Shown: positions 1 through 10,465 of the stretch, piece after piece | Position numbering within the stretch: position 1 is the first letter of the stretch | Layout: each line of letters begins with the position of its first letter | From: Lentilactobacillus rapi DSM 19907 = JCM 15042 | GTDB taxonomy: Bacteria > Bacillota > Bacilli > Lactobacillales > Lactobacillaceae | Direction: 5' to 3' | DNA length: 64,000 bases | NCBI RefSeq assembly: GCF_001436255.1 | Contig: NZ_AZEI01000076.1 | Location: 372,001 to 436,000, forward strand | Translations under genes and position numbers: made by a program | Notes under the pieces: model-generated | What the model saw: the letters and a program-made list of their open reading frames with translations, nothing else | Databases searched by the model: none | Told to the model about the DNA's origin: nothing

Positions 1-153
1 CCAGACGTGAGGCAAATTGGTTAGTTGCTTAACTTCCACCTTGATAAGCTCTCTGTAAACTAATCCAATTCACGGTTCTGATCACAGTCTTTAATACTCT
101 TTAATTAATTAAAACTCATGATAAACGTTTTGTTAGATATCGTCAAGTTGTTT
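1..153. other. Window edge, no gene recognised; structured stretch
   Basis: No convincing coding region. The first 75 bases hold inverted pieces (AATTGGTTAGT against ACTAATCCAATT; GCTTA against TAAGC). Read on the minus strand, downstream of minD, it contains CTTATCAAGGTGGAAG, which faintly recalls the 5' core of an S-box leader, but the conserved GGGACTGGCCC block is absent. It may be the leader of a gene lying left of the window. Confidence 0.3.
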
Positions 154-960
154 TCAGCTTTTCTTGAACCAATGAGTGACTTTTTGCCAGAACGTTGGCT
201 TAACTTCGTCCTTAAGCTCCATCAAAGGGACCGATTCTCCTACAAGACGTCTGGCAATATCTCGATAACCTTGACCGGCAGGATTTTCTGGTTGCAAGAC
301 AACCGGTTCACCCTTGTTTGACGTGGTAATGACCGCATCATCATCTAAAACAATGCCCAACAATTCAACGCCTAGATGGTGAGTAATTTCATCCACGTCC
401 ATCACTGAACCATCCTTCATCATATGCTGCCGAATTCGGTTGATAATTAAACGCGGTTGTTCTTGTAATGGGTGTTGTTCCAGCAAGCCAACCACCCGAT
501 CGGCATCTCGGACAGCCGAAATTTCAGGGGTTGTGACAATGATTGCACTGTCTGCTCCGGCAATGGCGTTCATAAATCCCTGCTCAATTCCGGCAGGACA
601 GTCAATCAAAATAAAGTCGAAATCCGGTTTTAGTTCATCCACAATTTCTTTGACTTGATCTTGATTCAATGCTGACTTATCAGTGTTTTGAGCAGCAGGT
701 AACAGATAGAGCAAATCGTCGAACCGTTTGTCCTTCACCAACGCCTGAGCCAACTTAGCTCGACCGGTTGCGACGTCGACAATGTCATACATAATCCGAT
801 TATCCAGACCAAGGACAACATCCAAGTTACGTAACCCAATATCAAGATCTAAGAGGCATACTTTTTTGCCAAGCATTGCCAGGGCGGTTCCAATGTTGGC
901 AGAAGATGTGGTCTTGCCAACCCCTCCCTTACCTGAAGTTATAACGTAAGCCTTACCCAT
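154..960 (-). CDS. minD: Septum site-determining ATPase MinD
   Basis: ParA/MinD-type ATPase that binds the membrane when ATP-loaded and recruits MinC to stop FtsZ ring assembly at the poles. The deviant Walker A GKGGVGKTT lies at residues 10-18, followed by LLDLDIGLRNLD and the Walker B-like FILIDCPAG. The last twelve residues, FWQKVTHWFKKS, form the expected amphipathic membrane-targeting helix. At 268 aa it has normal length. The ATG follows a good AGGAGG and overlaps the end of minC by 8 nt, so the two are translationally coupled. No minE is visible, as usual in Firmicutes. Confidence 0.96.
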   Translation of the reverse strand: MGKAYVITSGKGGVGKTTSSANIGTALAMLGKKVCLLDLDIGLRNLDVVLGLDNRIMYDIVDVATGRAKLAQALVKDKRFDDLLYLLPAAQNTDKSALNQDQVKEIVDELKPDFDFILIDCPAGIEQGFMNAIAGADSAIIVTTPEISAVRDADRVVGLLEQHPLQEQPRLIINRIRQHMMKDGSVMDVDEITHHLGVELLGIVLDDDAVITTSNKGEPVVLQPENPAGQGYRDIARRLVGESVPLMELKDEVKPTFWQKVTHWFKKS

Positions 961-1636
961 TAATGACTCCTCCTATCTGATTAAAGAACTTAGGGTTAAT
1001 CTGCTTTAAGTCCTCAACGTTTCCGTAATCGAGCACGTGCAAATCATTGACGTAAATAACGGTTCCACTATTCATCTTACGCTTTGTATCGTCTAAAATC
1101 TCGAATTGTTCGCCAATTCGAACCTGTTGTGCATTATGTACATCCCCGATAATCATTTTATCTTCAAAATCGGGTGCTCCGGCTTGAATAATTCCCTTAA
1201 CGTCACCAAGAACATAGATGTTACCACTGACGAGTAATTTACCGCCCTCGTGAACTTTACCTAGGAATAAGACATCTCCTTGAATATGCGCTTCTTGGCC
1301 ATTCCGAATGATCTGGTCAATCACGTGGACGCTGAGTTGTTCCAACATCTGCGCGGATTGATCTTTGGTAATCACATCGGATGTTATCTTATGCACGGAA
1401 AAGTAGGGATAATCCGAAAAGATTGTCTCGATTTTTGACCGATCATCTGCAGACCATAACCGCATCCCAGTATAAATATCGAATGAAATTGTTTGCGGAT
1501 GAGTTGATGCTGTTTGAGTCTTCAAACTGTTCAATAATTTTCTCAACGAAGAAAAAATATCTTCAGCATTTGAATTCTCATCCAGAACGATTTCATAACC
1601 ATCCTTTGTACCCTTCAACACTGCTGCATCTTGCAT
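953..1636 (-). CDS. minC: Septum site-determining protein MinC
   Basis: FtsZ assembly inhibitor, partner of MinD. The C-terminal half (about residues 110-215) is the right-handed beta-helix MinC_C domain, with the glycine-rich repeats IQGDVLFLGKVHEGGKLL and GNIYVLGDVKG. The N-terminal domain (about 1-100) is poorly conserved, as is normal for the family. At 227 aa its length is typical. The start follows AGGAGGGG. It is the fourth gene of an mreB-mreC-mreD-minC-minD run. Confidence 0.95.
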   Translation of the reverse strand: MQDAAVLKGTKDGYEIVLDENSNAEDIFSSLRKLLNSLKTQTASTHPQTISFDIYTGMRLWSADDRSKIETIFSDYPYFSVHKITSDVITKDQSAQMLEQLSVHVIDQIIRNGQEAHIQGDVLFLGKVHEGGKLLVSGNIYVLGDVKGIIQAGAPDFEDKMIIGDVHNAQQVRIGEQFEILDDTKRKMNSGTVIYVNDLHVLDYGNVEDLKQINPKFFNQIGGVING

Positions 1637-1650
1637 GCTTTAAACCCCTC

Positions 1651-2175
1651 CTAGCGCCTATGAGTCCTATACAATGTCTCAATCGGAAAATAGAGAATCG
1701 CTAAAAAGACAAGATTGAGAGCCAGCGTAGGTGCTAACGTATTTACTAAAAATTGTGAGACCGAAGTCGACGCTTGGCCAATGAAAGCATTCGCAACAAA
1801 TCCCAAAGTTACTAATACGGTGATTCCGAGGAAATAGACCAAGAAACCACTCATGAAACTTGGCGGTAATTGTTGATAAATTACCTGACAAAGGTAGACA
1901 ACCAGTGGAAAAATGAAAACGTATACGCCCAAAATGCCAGTATAATACATATCAAAAATAAACCCAATAATTGCTGCCCAGGCACTTAAATGAAGCTTCT
2001 TACTATTGCCGAAAAATGCGGCTAGTATCAACCACATCATCGTCAAGCACGGAACCATTGTGTTAGGATACTTGAACAAAGTCCCAGACAAGATTTGACT
2101 GATAGAACCGTCCATAAAGAACGCTAAAAATTGGCCGACAACAAAAATGATCGCGATAGGAACCTTTCGTTTCAT
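1651..2175 (-). CDS. mreD: Rod shape-determining protein MreD
   Basis: Integral membrane component of the elongasome, about 174 aa with five or so hydrophobic segments (for example IAIIFVVGQFLAFFMD and YVFIFPLVVYLCQVIY). An in-frame start exists 18 nt upstream (2193), but it would place the GGGGG ribosome-binding stretch inside the gene, so ATG at 2175 is preferred. It follows mreC after a 14-nt gap. Identity rests on hydrophobic profile, size and position, since MreD sequences diverge strongly. Confidence 0.9.
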   Translation of the reverse strand: MKRKVPIAIIFVVGQFLAFFMDGSISQILSGTLFKYPNTMVPCLTMMWLILAAFFGNSKKLHLSAWAAIIGFIFDMYYTGILGVYVFIFPLVVYLCQVIYQQLPPSFMSGFLVYFLGITVLVTLGFVANAFIGQASTSVSQFLVNTLAPTLALNLVFLAILYFPIETLYRTHRR

Positions 2176-2189
2176 TGATCTGCCCCCTA

Positions 2190-3038
2190 TCACTCTCGAA
2201 CTGCAACCGAAACAACTTCGATGTCGTTCAGGTTGGCAGCTGGTTTGATATAAACTTTCTTGGCTAGGCCATAATCATCTTCAGCAATCTTAGAAACCGT
2301 TCCAACATAGATACCCTTAGGAATCGTACCGCCGAGTCCGCTGGTTGAAACGCGATCGCCTTTGGCCAGCTTGGCTTTAGAAGTAATGTTTCCCATCACG
2401 ATCCGATTAGACTGGGAATCATACGACGTGATGATCCCATTGACCACCTTTGAATCTGATCCAACTATTTGGATAGCAAATCGGTTGGAATTTTCGGCAG
2501 TATTTGAAACCAATACCACCTTACTGTTGGTTTTGTTAACTTCGGCAATGGTTCCAATCAAGCCGGGGCCTGCAATAACTGGCATATCTTTCTTGACACC
2601 TGCTGCCTGTCCCTTATTAATGATTACCTGACTTGCCCATGAAGATGGGGTTCTTGTAATCACAGCTGCATTAATCTTTTCGTAGCCTGTTAAGGTACTC
2701 CCAACATTTAGTTGACGCTTTAGTTGTTTATTTTCTCGTTCCAGCGTTTGATCCTTGACTTGTGTTTGAGCAAGCAGGTCAACCTTTGACTTAAGTCGTT
2801 GATTTTCCTGGTATGTGTTCAATAAGTTTTTAACTGAGACAAAACCGTGCTGAACCCCATTCATTGGGACAGCAACAACTCTATCCGCAAATCCAACAAT
2901 GTCATTTCCGAATTGTTGGATCATTGGCGGAGTGCTCCGTTTGTTTCGAATAGCGACTGATACAGTCATCAAGCCAAAACTAATGATTAAACATACTATG
3001 ACAATAACAAGCTTTCGACTGGAGAAAAATTTTTGCAT
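2190..3038 (-). CDS. mreC: Rod shape-determining protein MreC
   Basis: Bitopic membrane protein that links MreB filaments to peptidoglycan synthases outside the cell. It shows a short cytoplasmic N-terminus, a TM helix (about residues 8-28), a coiled coil (about 65-105), then the beta-rich MreC domain with GLIGTIAEVNKTNSKVVLVS and STSGLGGTIPKGIYVGTV. A start at 3050 is possible, but GGAGG lies just before ATG at 3038, which gives 282 aa. It sits between mreB and mreD. Confidence 0.95.
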   Translation of the reverse strand: MQKFFSSRKLVIVIVCLIISFGLMTVSVAIRNKRSTPPMIQQFGNDIVGFADRVVAVPMNGVQHGFVSVKNLLNTYQENQRLKSKVDLLAQTQVKDQTLERENKQLKRQLNVGSTLTGYEKINAAVITRTPSSWASQVIINKGQAAGVKKDMPVIAGPGLIGTIAEVNKTNSKVVLVSNTAENSNRFAIQIVGSDSKVVNGIITSYDSQSNRIVMGNITSKAKLAKGDRVSTSGLGGTIPKGIYVGTVSKIAEDDYGLAKKVYIKPAANLNDIEVVSVAVRE

Positions 3039-3096
3039 AATTGCCTCCATTCGTTATTCATTAACAAACAAGCCTAACAAAAATTAGGCGTCGTTA

Positions 3097-4104
3097 CTAT
3101 TGCTTTTTCTTCATAACGTTAATACTCTTAAGTGATTCTCCAGTTCCGATCGCAACACAGTCAAGTGGATCAGCAGCAATTGAGACGGGGACTTGGGTTG
3201 CTTCAGCAATCACATCGGTGATATTTCTGAGCAATGCACCACCACCGGTCAAAACAATCCCGTGATCAATTACATCAGCGGCAATTTCGGGAGATGTTTC
3301 TTCCAAGGTTTCCTTAATTGTTGCAATAATCGCCGCAACGGATTCATTAATAGCCTTATTAACATCAGTACCGCTAATTTCAACCGTGGTTGGTAAACCA
3401 GTGACTAAATCCCGACCACGAATAGGAACAGCTTCAATTTCTTTGGCAGCCTTAGGAGAAGCAGAACCAATATCAATCTTCAATTGTTCGGCAGTCCGTT
3501 CACCAATCAGCAAATTGTACTTTTGTCGGACATATTGAGAAATTGCCTCGTTTAACTTGTCACCAGCCATTCGAACAGACCGACTTGAAACAATCCCACC
3601 AAGTGAAATTGTGGCAACGTCAGTGGTTCCACCACCAATATCGACAACCATGCTTCCGGTTGGATCCATTACGGGCAATCCAGCACCAATTGCGGCAGCA
3701 AACGGTTCTTCAATCACGTATGCATCTCTTGCGCCGGCAACCCGGGTGGCATCGATCACAGCCCGCTTTTCAACAGCGGTAATCCCAGTCGGAACACAAA
3801 CCATAACGTAAGGCTTGCCGGATGAATGACCAAGTGCCTTTTCGATGAAATATTTCATCATGGCAACGGTGGTATCATAATCAGCAATCACACCATCTTT
3901 CATTGGCCGAACTGCCTGAATACTTGCTGGCGTTCGCCCAATCATGGCCCGAGCCTCTTCTCCAACGGCAATAATTTCACCGTTTTTAGTACTCTTAGCA
4001 ACCACTGAAGGTTCACGAAGCACAATGCCCTTACCTTCGACGTACACAATTGTATTTGCGGTTCCAAGATCAATTCCTATGTTTTTTTCCCCAAATCCGA
4101 ACAC
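3097..4104 (-). CDS. mreB: Rod shape-determining actin homologue MreB
   Basis: Bacterial actin that guides lateral wall synthesis. The actin-fold nucleotide signatures are present: [19 protein letters not shown] near the N-terminus, [12 protein letters not shown] in the middle, and [11 protein letters not shown] near the C-terminus. GTG at 4104 gives the usual [17 protein letters not shown] beginning, with GAAGGG nine bases upstream; an upstream ATG at 4131 would put that ribosome-binding site inside the gene. Length is 335 aa. A second paralogue (mbl-like) lies at 32.9-33.9 kb. Confidence 0.96.
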   Translation of the reverse strand: MFGFGEKNIGIDLGTANTIVYVEGKGIVLREPSVVAKSTKNGEIIAVGEEARAMIGRTPASIQAVRPMKDGVIADYDTTVAMMKYFIEKALGHSSGKPYVMVCVPTGITAVEKRAVIDATRVAGARDAYVIEEPFAAAIGAGLPVMDPTGSMVVDIGGGTTDVATISLGGIVSSRSVRMAGDKLNEAISQYVRQKYNLLIGERTAEQLKIDIGSASPKAAKEIEAVPIRGRDLVTGLPTTVEISGTDVNKAINESVAAIIATIKETLEETSPEIAADVIDHGIVLTGGGALLRNITDVIAEATQVPVSIAADPLDCVAIGTGESLKSINVMKKKQ

Positions 4105-4250
4105 GTTATCCATCCCTTCGTTGTCTATCATTCACAATTTTTAGTTTATTTATTATAGATTTATTGATTATTATTGTTTAACGAAACAAGTATATCATAC
4201 CGTATCAAAAAATAAATGAAATCCATTTAATCAAAGACTTATTTAAGATA

Positions 4251-5573
4251 TTATTTGGAATTCAATTTGAGGTACTTTCGAACATCGGAAATGAAGTATA
4301 AAGAACCCGTAATTAAAAGGATATCATCGGCGTTAAGCTTGGGTTTGATCGTTTCAATGGCCTGCTGCCAATCCGCAATTGTCAAAATATCATCCGGCGT
4401 TTGACCCACTTTTTGCTCTAAGGCTTCAGGATCAGCCGCTTGGCGTTTTCCTGGACCGGCAAAATGGGTCAAGATAATTTCGGCATTCTCAAAGGTGGCC
4501 ATTTTTCGAACCATCTTATCAGCCTGTTTGTCAGCCAAAATCCCCATCAAAATATACACCTTATGATCAGCAAAATCGTTTTGGAGCAGTTTGACAATCT
4601 CATCAACTGCAGAAATGTTATGAGCCCCGTCTAGCACGATAGTTGGATCAGTAGAAACCCGTTCAAATCGCCCGGCCCACTGGGTGTTTCTGATTCCATC
4701 AATAATGCTTGATTCACTGACAGCTTGATCCATTACTTCTTGATAGTCTAGATAAGCTTGAATAGCCACCGCAGCGTTATCAGCTTGATAATCACCAATC
4801 AAAGTGGTTGAAAGTTTGGCGAACCGGTATTTACCAGAAGTAAAGCTAAATGATTGCAGCCAATCATGTTCTTTTAACGCAGCAACCTTAAAGTCGTCTC
4901 CTAATATTGAAATGGGACTTTTCTTTTTTTGGGCGACATCCTTGATCACTTTTAACGGCTCAGGATCGATCCGGCCAACCACCACCGGAATTCCCGGCTT
5001 AATGATGCCAGCTTTTTGATAGGCAATTTTAGGAAGGGTATCTCCTAATATATGCATGTGATCCCAGCCAATCGTCACAATCGCAGAAACCTTGGGCACG
5101 ATAACATTTGTCGAATCGTATAAACCACCCAATCCGACTTCCACAATCACAACATCCGCATGTCCTTCAGCAAAGTATGAAAACATCATGGCAGTAATGA
5201 TCTCAAATTCCGTTGGGCCACCTTCCGGCAAAGTCTGATCCAACTTCTGAACAGTTGGGTAAATTTTTTGAACCAATCTGAGAATCTCCGCATCTGGCAG
5301 CGGTATCCCGTTAACACTGATTCGCTCATTAAACTTGACCAAAAATGGTGACGTAAAAGTGCCAACCACGTTACCGTCCGCCTGTAAAATGTTTCTTAAA
5401 AAGGCAACTGTTGATCCTTTACCATTCGTTCCAGCAACATGGATCGCATTCACCTGTTTATCGGGAGACCCTAATTCATCTAAAAAGGTTCTCATGCGTT
5501 TCAACGTAGGAATTTTTTTGAATTTACTGCGCCCATGAATAAACTTAAGCGCACGTTCATAAGTGTTAATCAT
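4251..5573 (-). CDS. folC: Folylpolyglutamate synthase/dihydrofolate synthase FolC
   Basis: Mur-ligase-fold enzyme that adds glutamate to folates (and possibly to dihydropteroate). The P-loop VAGTNGKGST is near residue 48. VEVGLGGLYDSTNV and the C-terminal-domain motif VLDGAHN are intact. ATG at 5573 follows GAGGAG; a longer GTG form (5609) would run through a strong hairpin and is rejected. Length 440 aa. It follows valS on the same strand, a common pairing in Firmicutes. Confidence 0.95.
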   Translation of the reverse strand: MINTYERALKFIHGRSKFKKIPTLKRMRTFLDELGSPDKQVNAIHVAGTNGKGSTVAFLRNILQADGNVVGTFTSPFLVKFNERISVNGIPLPDAEILRLVQKIYPTVQKLDQTLPEGGPTEFEIITAMMFSYFAEGHADVVIVEVGLGGLYDSTNVIVPKVSAIVTIGWDHMHILGDTLPKIAYQKAGIIKPGIPVVVGRIDPEPLKVIKDVAQKKKSPISILGDDFKVAALKEHDWLQSFSFTSGKYRFAKLSTTLIGDYQADNAAVAIQAYLDYQEVMDQAVSESSIIDGIRNTQWAGRFERVSTDPTIVLDGAHNISAVDEIVKLLQNDFADHKVYILMGILADKQADKMVRKMATFENAEIILTHFAGPGKRQAADPEALEQKVGQTPDDILTIADWQQAIETIKPKLNADDILLITGSLYFISDVRKYLKLNSK

Positions 5574-5589
5574 CGATTTCTCCTCAAAA

Positions 5590-5628
5590 CGAGGCTGGTG
5601 CAAAACCACCGTTTTGCTTCCAGCCTCG
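5590..5628 (-). terminator. Hairpin between valS and folC
   Basis: Outer arms CGAGGCTGG and CCAGCCTCG pair perfectly, and inner GCAAAAC pairs with GTTTTGC around a CACC loop. On the minus strand the stem is followed by GTTTTGAGGAG, so a short U-run merges with the folC ribosome-binding site. It may be an attenuating terminator or an RNA-processing site. Confidence 0.65.
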
Positions 5629-5670
5629 ACATTGCATATTACCCACCTTGAGTCAGTAGGTTATCCAAAT

Positions 5671-8352
5671 TTATAACTCATTTGTAATCTGTGCCAATCG
5701 TTCCTTAGCTGCATCCAATTTTGATTGATGATCAGCTTTCTTTTGCTTTTCTTCATCGACAACAGCGGCAGGCGCATTTTCAACGAATTTCTTGTTAGCC
5801 AACTTTTTGTCTGAACGGGCAACTTCAGCTTCAAACTTGTCAACATCTTTTTGAACCCGAGCTTTCTCCTCATTCAAATCAACCAATTCGGCCAATGGAA
5901 CAAAGATTGTCGCATCAGTAATCACAGCAGACATTGAGAGTTTTGGTGCGTCAATTGTTGCCCCAATCTTAAGTTCCTTGCAGTGACAGAACCGGTCAAT
6001 GTAATCACGATTGGTTTTAAAGATTTCCTGAAGCGTTTGATTATCGGTTTGAATCAACATATCAATTGGTGAAGAGAGTGGTGCATTTGCTTCACTCCGA
6101 ATATTTCGAACCGCCTTGATCAAGTCAATCAGCGACTGCATTTCATTTTCTGATTTAGCATCGTCAAACTCATCGTGGCTTTCAGGGAAGGCTGCCGTAA
6201 CAAGCGATTTGCCAACATGTGGCATTTTCTGCCAAAGATACTCAGTTACAAACGGCATAATTGGCTGCAATAAGCGCAAAGTTTGATCCAAAACATAAGC
6301 TAAAATATTTTGGGTATTCTTTTTGAGCTTAGCATCATCACTGTTCAAGGCTTCCTTACTCATTTCAATATACCAGTCACAGAAATCAAACCAGATGAAA
6401 TCATAAAGTGCCCGATCAGCTTCACCAAAGTTATACTTTTCAAACTGTTCATTAACCTTGTTAACAGTTGCATTCAATTTGCTTAAAATCCAACGATCAG
6501 ATAATTGCCATTCAGATTTATCAGGAAGCGTTGGTTGGTCGATGCCATCCAAATTCATGATAACATAGCGGCTTGCATTCCAAATCTTGTTAATGAAATT
6601 CCAAGCAGAATCCATCTTATCGTAAGTGAATTTAAGGTCTTGCCCTGGCGTACCACCATTTGATAAGAACCACCGAAGAGCATCAGCACCATACTTATTA
6701 ATGACATCCATTGGATCAATGCCGTTTCCAAGCGATTTGGACATCTTCCGGCCTTGGGAATCGCGAATCAATCCATGAAGAAGGACATCCTTAAATGGCC
6801 GGCGTTCCGTAAATTCCAAGCTTTGGAAAATCATCCGGGAAACCCAGAAGAAAATGATATCGTAACCGGTAACCAATGTGTCAGTCGGGAAATAACGTTT
6901 AAAGTCTTCAGTATCTTCAGGCCAACCCATTGTTGAAAATGGCCACAATGCTGATGAGAACCAGGTATCCAAAACATCTGGATCTTGTTGCCAGTTTTCA
7001 GGATCCTTTGGGGCTTCCATACCAACATAAGTTTCCCCGGTTTTTTTGTTGTACCAGGCAGGAATTCGATGTCCCCACCACAGTTGACGAGAAATAACCC
7101 AGTCATGAACGTTTTCCATCCAAGTTTCAAACGTCCCTTCAAACCGGTCTGGGAAGAAGTTAACCTTATCGTCTGTATTTTGATTTTTCAGCGCTTGCTC
7201 TGCCAATGGCTTCATCTTCACAAACCACTGAGTCGATAAACGAGCCTCAACCTGAACCCCGGTTCGCTCAGAATGACCAACGGAATGGACAATCGGATCG
7301 ATGGAAATCATCAGATCTTGATCTTGAAGATCCTTCACCATTGCCTTTCGAGCAGTGAAACGATCCATGCCTTCATACTTACCGGCATTTTCGTTTAAGG
7401 TCGCATCTTCATTCATCGTGTTGATCCGTGGCAAGTCATGACGATTACCAACCTTAAAGTCATTTGGATCATGGGCTGGGGTAATCTTAACCATCCCAGT
7501 TCCGAAATCAGGGTCAACGTATTGATCGGCAATAATTGGCACTTCCCGATTAATCAGTGGGACGAGCACCTTTTTACCAACCAACTCCTTATAACGTTCA
7601 TCGCTCGGGTTAACCGCAACGGCAGTATCACCCATCATCGTTTCGGGACGAGTGGTTGCAATCTCAATATAATCTTTGCCATTAAATTTTGTGCCATCAG
7701 TAAATGGATATTTAACGTGATAGAAGGCCCCTTTATCATCCTTATGAATAACCTCAATATCAGACAATGCGGTCCGGGCTTGAGGATCCCAGTTAATGAT
7801 ATATTCACCACGGTAAATCAACCCTTTGTTGTAAAGGTCCACAAATACGCGACGAACGGCTTTGGATAATCCCTTATCCAAAGTAAAGCGTTCACGGCTG
7901 TAATCCAGGGAGAGACCTAACTTAGCCCACTGTTCCTTGATCGTCGCAGCAAAGTCATCCTTCCACTCCCAAACCTTTTCAACAAACTTTTCGCGACCTA
8001 AGTCATAACGAGAAATTCCTTGTTCACGTAATTTTGCTTCAACTTTAGCTTGAGTGGCAATACCGGCATGATCCATTCCCGGTAACCAGAGAGTATCGTA
8101 GCCCTGCATTCGCTTACGGCGAATAATCATATCCTGCAAAGTTGTGTCCCAGGCATGGCCAAGATGCAACTTTCCAGTAACATTTGGTGGTGGTAAAACA
8201 ATTGAGAATGGTTTGGCTTTTTTATCCCCACTTGGTTTAAATACCCCTTCGTCCAGCCATTCGTTATATCTGCCCTTTTCAATGGCGGTTGGATCATATT
8301 TGGTTGACATTTCTGTTTGTTCCGTTGATTGCTTGTCATTTGTTTCAGCCAT
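5671..8352 (-). CDS. valS: Valyl-tRNA synthetase
   Basis: Class I aminoacyl-tRNA synthetase that charges tRNA-Val. The HIGH motif appears as KLHLGHAW inside PPPNVTGK..., and the KMSKS loop as [11 protein letters not shown]. The CP1 editing domain follows the first half of the Rossmann fold. The anticodon-binding domain and a C-terminal coiled coil (last 70 residues, rich in K/E/A) complete the protein. ATG at 8352 with AAGGAAGGGG upstream gives 893 aa; the longer reading starting at 8394 lies in the T-box terminator. Expression should respond to uncharged tRNA-Val through the T-box upstream. Confidence 0.98.
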   Translation of the reverse strand: MAETNDKQSTEQTEMSTKYDPTAIEKGRYNEWLDEGVFKPSGDKKAKPFSIVLPPPNVTGKLHLGHAWDTTLQDMIIRRKRMQGYDTLWLPGMDHAGIATQAKVEAKLREQGISRYDLGREKFVEKVWEWKDDFAATIKEQWAKLGLSLDYSRERFTLDKGLSKAVRRVFVDLYNKGLIYRGEYIINWDPQARTALSDIEVIHKDDKGAFYHVKYPFTDGTKFNGKDYIEIATTRPETMMGDTAVAVNPSDERYKELVGKKVLVPLINREVPIIADQYVDPDFGTGMVKITPAHDPNDFKVGNRHDLPRINTMNEDATLNENAGKYEGMDRFTARKAMVKDLQDQDLMISIDPIVHSVGHSERTGVQVEARLSTQWFVKMKPLAEQALKNQNTDDKVNFFPDRFEGTFETWMENVHDWVISRQLWWGHRIPAWYNKKTGETYVGMEAPKDPENWQQDPDVLDTWFSSALWPFSTMGWPEDTEDFKRYFPTDTLVTGYDIIFFWVSRMIFQSLEFTERRPFKDVLLHGLIRDSQGRKMSKSLGNGIDPMDVINKYGADALRWFLSNGGTPGQDLKFTYDKMDSAWNFINKIWNASRYVIMNLDGIDQPTLPDKSEWQLSDRWILSKLNATVNKVNEQFEKYNFGEADRALYDFIWFDFCDWYIEMSKEALNSDDAKLKKNTQNILAYVLDQTLRLLQPIMPFVTEYLWQKMPHVGKSLVTAAFPESHDEFDDAKSENEMQSLIDLIKAVRNIRSEANAPLSSPIDMLIQTDNQTLQEIFKTNRDYIDRFCHCKELKIGATIDAPKLSMSAVITDATIFVPLAELVDLNEEKARVQKDVDKFEAEVARSDKKLANKKFVENAPAAVVDEEKQKKADHQSKLDAAKERLAQITNEL

Positions 8353-8394
8353 GTTGTTACCCCTTCCTTGGTGTCTTGATATCTTATGTAACAA

Positions 8395-8640
8395 AAAAAC
8401 ACTTCATCCTACAATTAGGACGAAGCGTTCGCGGTACCACCTAAATTGGGCAATTATGCCCCACTTAATGATCATGTTAACGGTCGATTAACCGACCCGC
8501 CCTCAAAATTCGAACGGGTAGCTTGCAAGTTACTTTCACAGACCAATCAGTAAAAATCTCTCATCAATGATTTTCTTTCTGAAACTGAATTGGGGGCTAC
8601 TCTCTTGCTCAATGCTTTAATTTAACTCTAATCTTACCGA
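8395..8640 (-). promoter_or_regulatory. T-box leader of valS
   Basis: The antiterminator core GGTGGTACCGCG lies at 8441-8430. It is followed by a terminator hairpin with arms around CGCTTCGTCCT and AGGATGAAGTG and a run of T (8429-8394). Upstream, the stem I region contains TGTGAAAGTA; the GTA at 8533-8531 (a valine codon directly after GAAA) is a good specifier candidate. Uncharged tRNA-Val would stabilise the antiterminator. Confidence 0.9.
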
Positions 8641-8648
8641 ACTATTGA

Positions 8649-9158
8649 CTAATCGTCAACACGCTTGGCAATTTTTCCTAAAGCGTTCAGTGCATCTTGA
8701 TAATCGGGTTCATCGCCAATTTCCGGCACGATTTGTCGGTAGACAATCTTACCAGTTGCGTCCGTGATGAAAATCGTTCGGGCCAGTGCGCCAAAGTTAG
8801 GTAAATACAGCTTCATTGCATAACCCAATGAAAGATTTTCATCAGACAACATTTGTAAATTCTCGACACCCTGAGCGGCACACCAATCTTTTTGTTGCGC
8901 CACCGTGTTATTTGAGACAGTCAAAAAGTTAACGTCAGGATATTTGTCAGCCTCTTGATTGAACTTTCGGGTCTCAACTGAACAAACCGGCGTGTCAATA
9001 TCTGGCACGGTTGATAGCAACGTGATCCGACCAATAATATCGGCTGTCTTCACCTTATTGCCATTGGCATCTTCCAGCTTAAACTTCGGCAGCTGTTCAC
9101 CAACTTCCGGTGGGTTACCATACATATCTTCTTCTTTACCATTTATCGTGACTTGCAT
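8649..9158 (-). CDS. tpx: Thiol peroxidase (Tpx family)
   Basis: Atypical 2-Cys peroxiredoxin that reduces hydroperoxides at the expense of thioredoxin. The peroxidatic Cys sits in DIDTPVCSVETRKFN and the resolving Cys in KDWCAAQGVENLQMLSD, the two positions used in Tpx proteins. Length is 169 aa from ATG at 9158, which has AAAGGAG at good spacing; an in-frame GTG at 9167 overlaps that site and is less likely. Monocistronic position between valS and thiI. Cytoplasmic. Confidence 0.95.
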   Translation of the reverse strand: MQVTINGKEEDMYGNPPEVGEQLPKFKLEDANGNKVKTADIIGRITLLSTVPDIDTPVCSVETRKFNQEADKYPDVNFLTVSNNTVAQQKDWCAAQGVENLQMLSDENLSLGYAMKLYLPNFGALARTIFITDATGKIVYRQIVPEIGDEPDYQDALNALGKIAKRVDD

Positions 9159-9239
9159 CAAGAACACTCCTTTGATGGTTAACTAATCTTACTGACTAAT
9201 GTAGCCCAATCATCGCTAATGCGCAAGTATCTAAAATAA

Positions 9240-10457
9240 TTATAATAACTCAGCAAAAACATCTTGGTCTTGATTCATGAACTCTTGACCAGCCTTGATA
9301 TCGGTAATTTGAATGCCATCAATTGCTCGTTTCATTAAGCCTTCAACATCAATATAGCCTTCAAACTTCCGAGATTTCTCTAAGCTAGGACGCGTTTTGG
9401 GAGCTGGTGGTGTAAAAATCGTACAACAGTCTTCGAAAGGTAGAATGGATAAATCAAAGGTATTGATATCCTTGGAGATCTTAATAATATCCTCCTTGTC
9501 CATCGAAACCAACGGCCGCAAAACCGGCATTGTCGTTACGTCATTAATTGCCTGCATACTCTCCAGTGTCTGTGAAGCCACCTGACCCAGAGCCTCGCCA
9601 GTAAATACACCGCTGCAATGACGATTCTGAGTAATTTTAGCAGCAATCCGCAGCATCATCCGCCGTTGGATTGTCATCAAGTAACCCTCTGGAACCTTCT
9701 CTTTAATGGTTTCTTGCACTTCTGTAAATGGCACTTGAATAAATTGAATGTTACCCGAATACTTGGCCAAAACCGAGGTCAATTGCTTGGCCTTATTAAG
9801 GGCCTGCTCGCTGGTATATGGGGGGCTGTAAAAATGAATCATATCAATTTTAACGCCACGCTTCATTGCCAAATAAGTGGCAACTGGAGAGTCGATCCCA
9901 CCTGAAAGCATCATCGTTGCCCGGCCACCGGTACCAACTGGTAACCCACCTGCGCCATGAATAATTTCTGAGGAAATGAAGGCACCATTCATCCGAATCT
10001 CGACGCGAATTGAAATATCCGGATGTTTGACGTCAACAGAAATCCCATCAATATTTGACAGTACATGATCACCTAAAATATTGTTAATCTGATTGGTATC
10101 ATATTCAAAGCTCTTATCTTGCCTGCGAGTATTAATTTTAAAAGTGGCGCCAGGAGTGTACTGTTCTTGAGCCATTTGGAGGACCGTTTTTTTAATCACG
10201 TCCATGTCCTTATCAATCTGGACAGAAGGATAAAAGTTTTCAATTCCAAACACCCCTTGAAGGGCGGCAATCACTTGCTTGTCATTTTCATCATGCAACG
10301 CAACGTGCAATCGATCCCGTTGTGCTTTGACTTCCAATGTTGGGAATGGGTGCAAAACGGCCCGAACGTTTCTGCCAAGCTGCTTGATAAAGTCTTTTCG
10401 ATTCTTACCCTTGGTTGAAAGTTCTCCGTAACGAACCATAATTTCTGTATAGTGCAT
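9240..10457 (-). CDS. thiI: tRNA 4-thiouridine synthase ThiI
   Basis: Adenylates U8 of tRNA and transfers sulfur to form s4U; in some bacteria it also serves thiazole synthesis. Domains in order: N-terminal ferredoxin-like region, THUMP (about residues 60-165), then the PP-loop ATPase with [17 protein letters not shown] near residue 185. It has no C-terminal rhodanese domain, as is usual for the short Gram-positive form. ATG follows AGGAGC. The cysteine desulfurase lies 8 nt upstream in the same operon and is the likely sulfur donor. Confidence 0.95.
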   Translation of the reverse strand: MHYTEIMVRYGELSTKGKNRKDFIKQLGRNVRAVLHPFPTLEVKAQRDRLHVALHDENDKQVIAALQGVFGIENFYPSVQIDKDMDVIKKTVLQMAQEQYTPGATFKINTRRQDKSFEYDTNQINNILGDHVLSNIDGISVDVKHPDISIRVEIRMNGAFISSEIIHGAGGLPVGTGGRATMMLSGGIDSPVATYLAMKRGVKIDMIHFYSPPYTSEQALNKAKQLTSVLAKYSGNIQFIQVPFTEVQETIKEKVPEGYLMTIQRRMMLRIAAKITQNRHCSGVFTGEALGQVASQTLESMQAINDVTTMPVLRPLVSMDKEDIIKISKDINTFDLSILPFEDCCTIFTPPAPKTRPSLEKSRKFEGYIDVEGLMKRAIDGIQITDIKAGQEFMNQDQDVFAELL

Positions 10458-10465
10458 AGCTGCTC

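Noticed and set aside
5574-5609. Longer N-terminus for folC
   Set aside because: It would begin inside the valS/folC hairpin, while a clear GAGGAG precedes ATG 5573.
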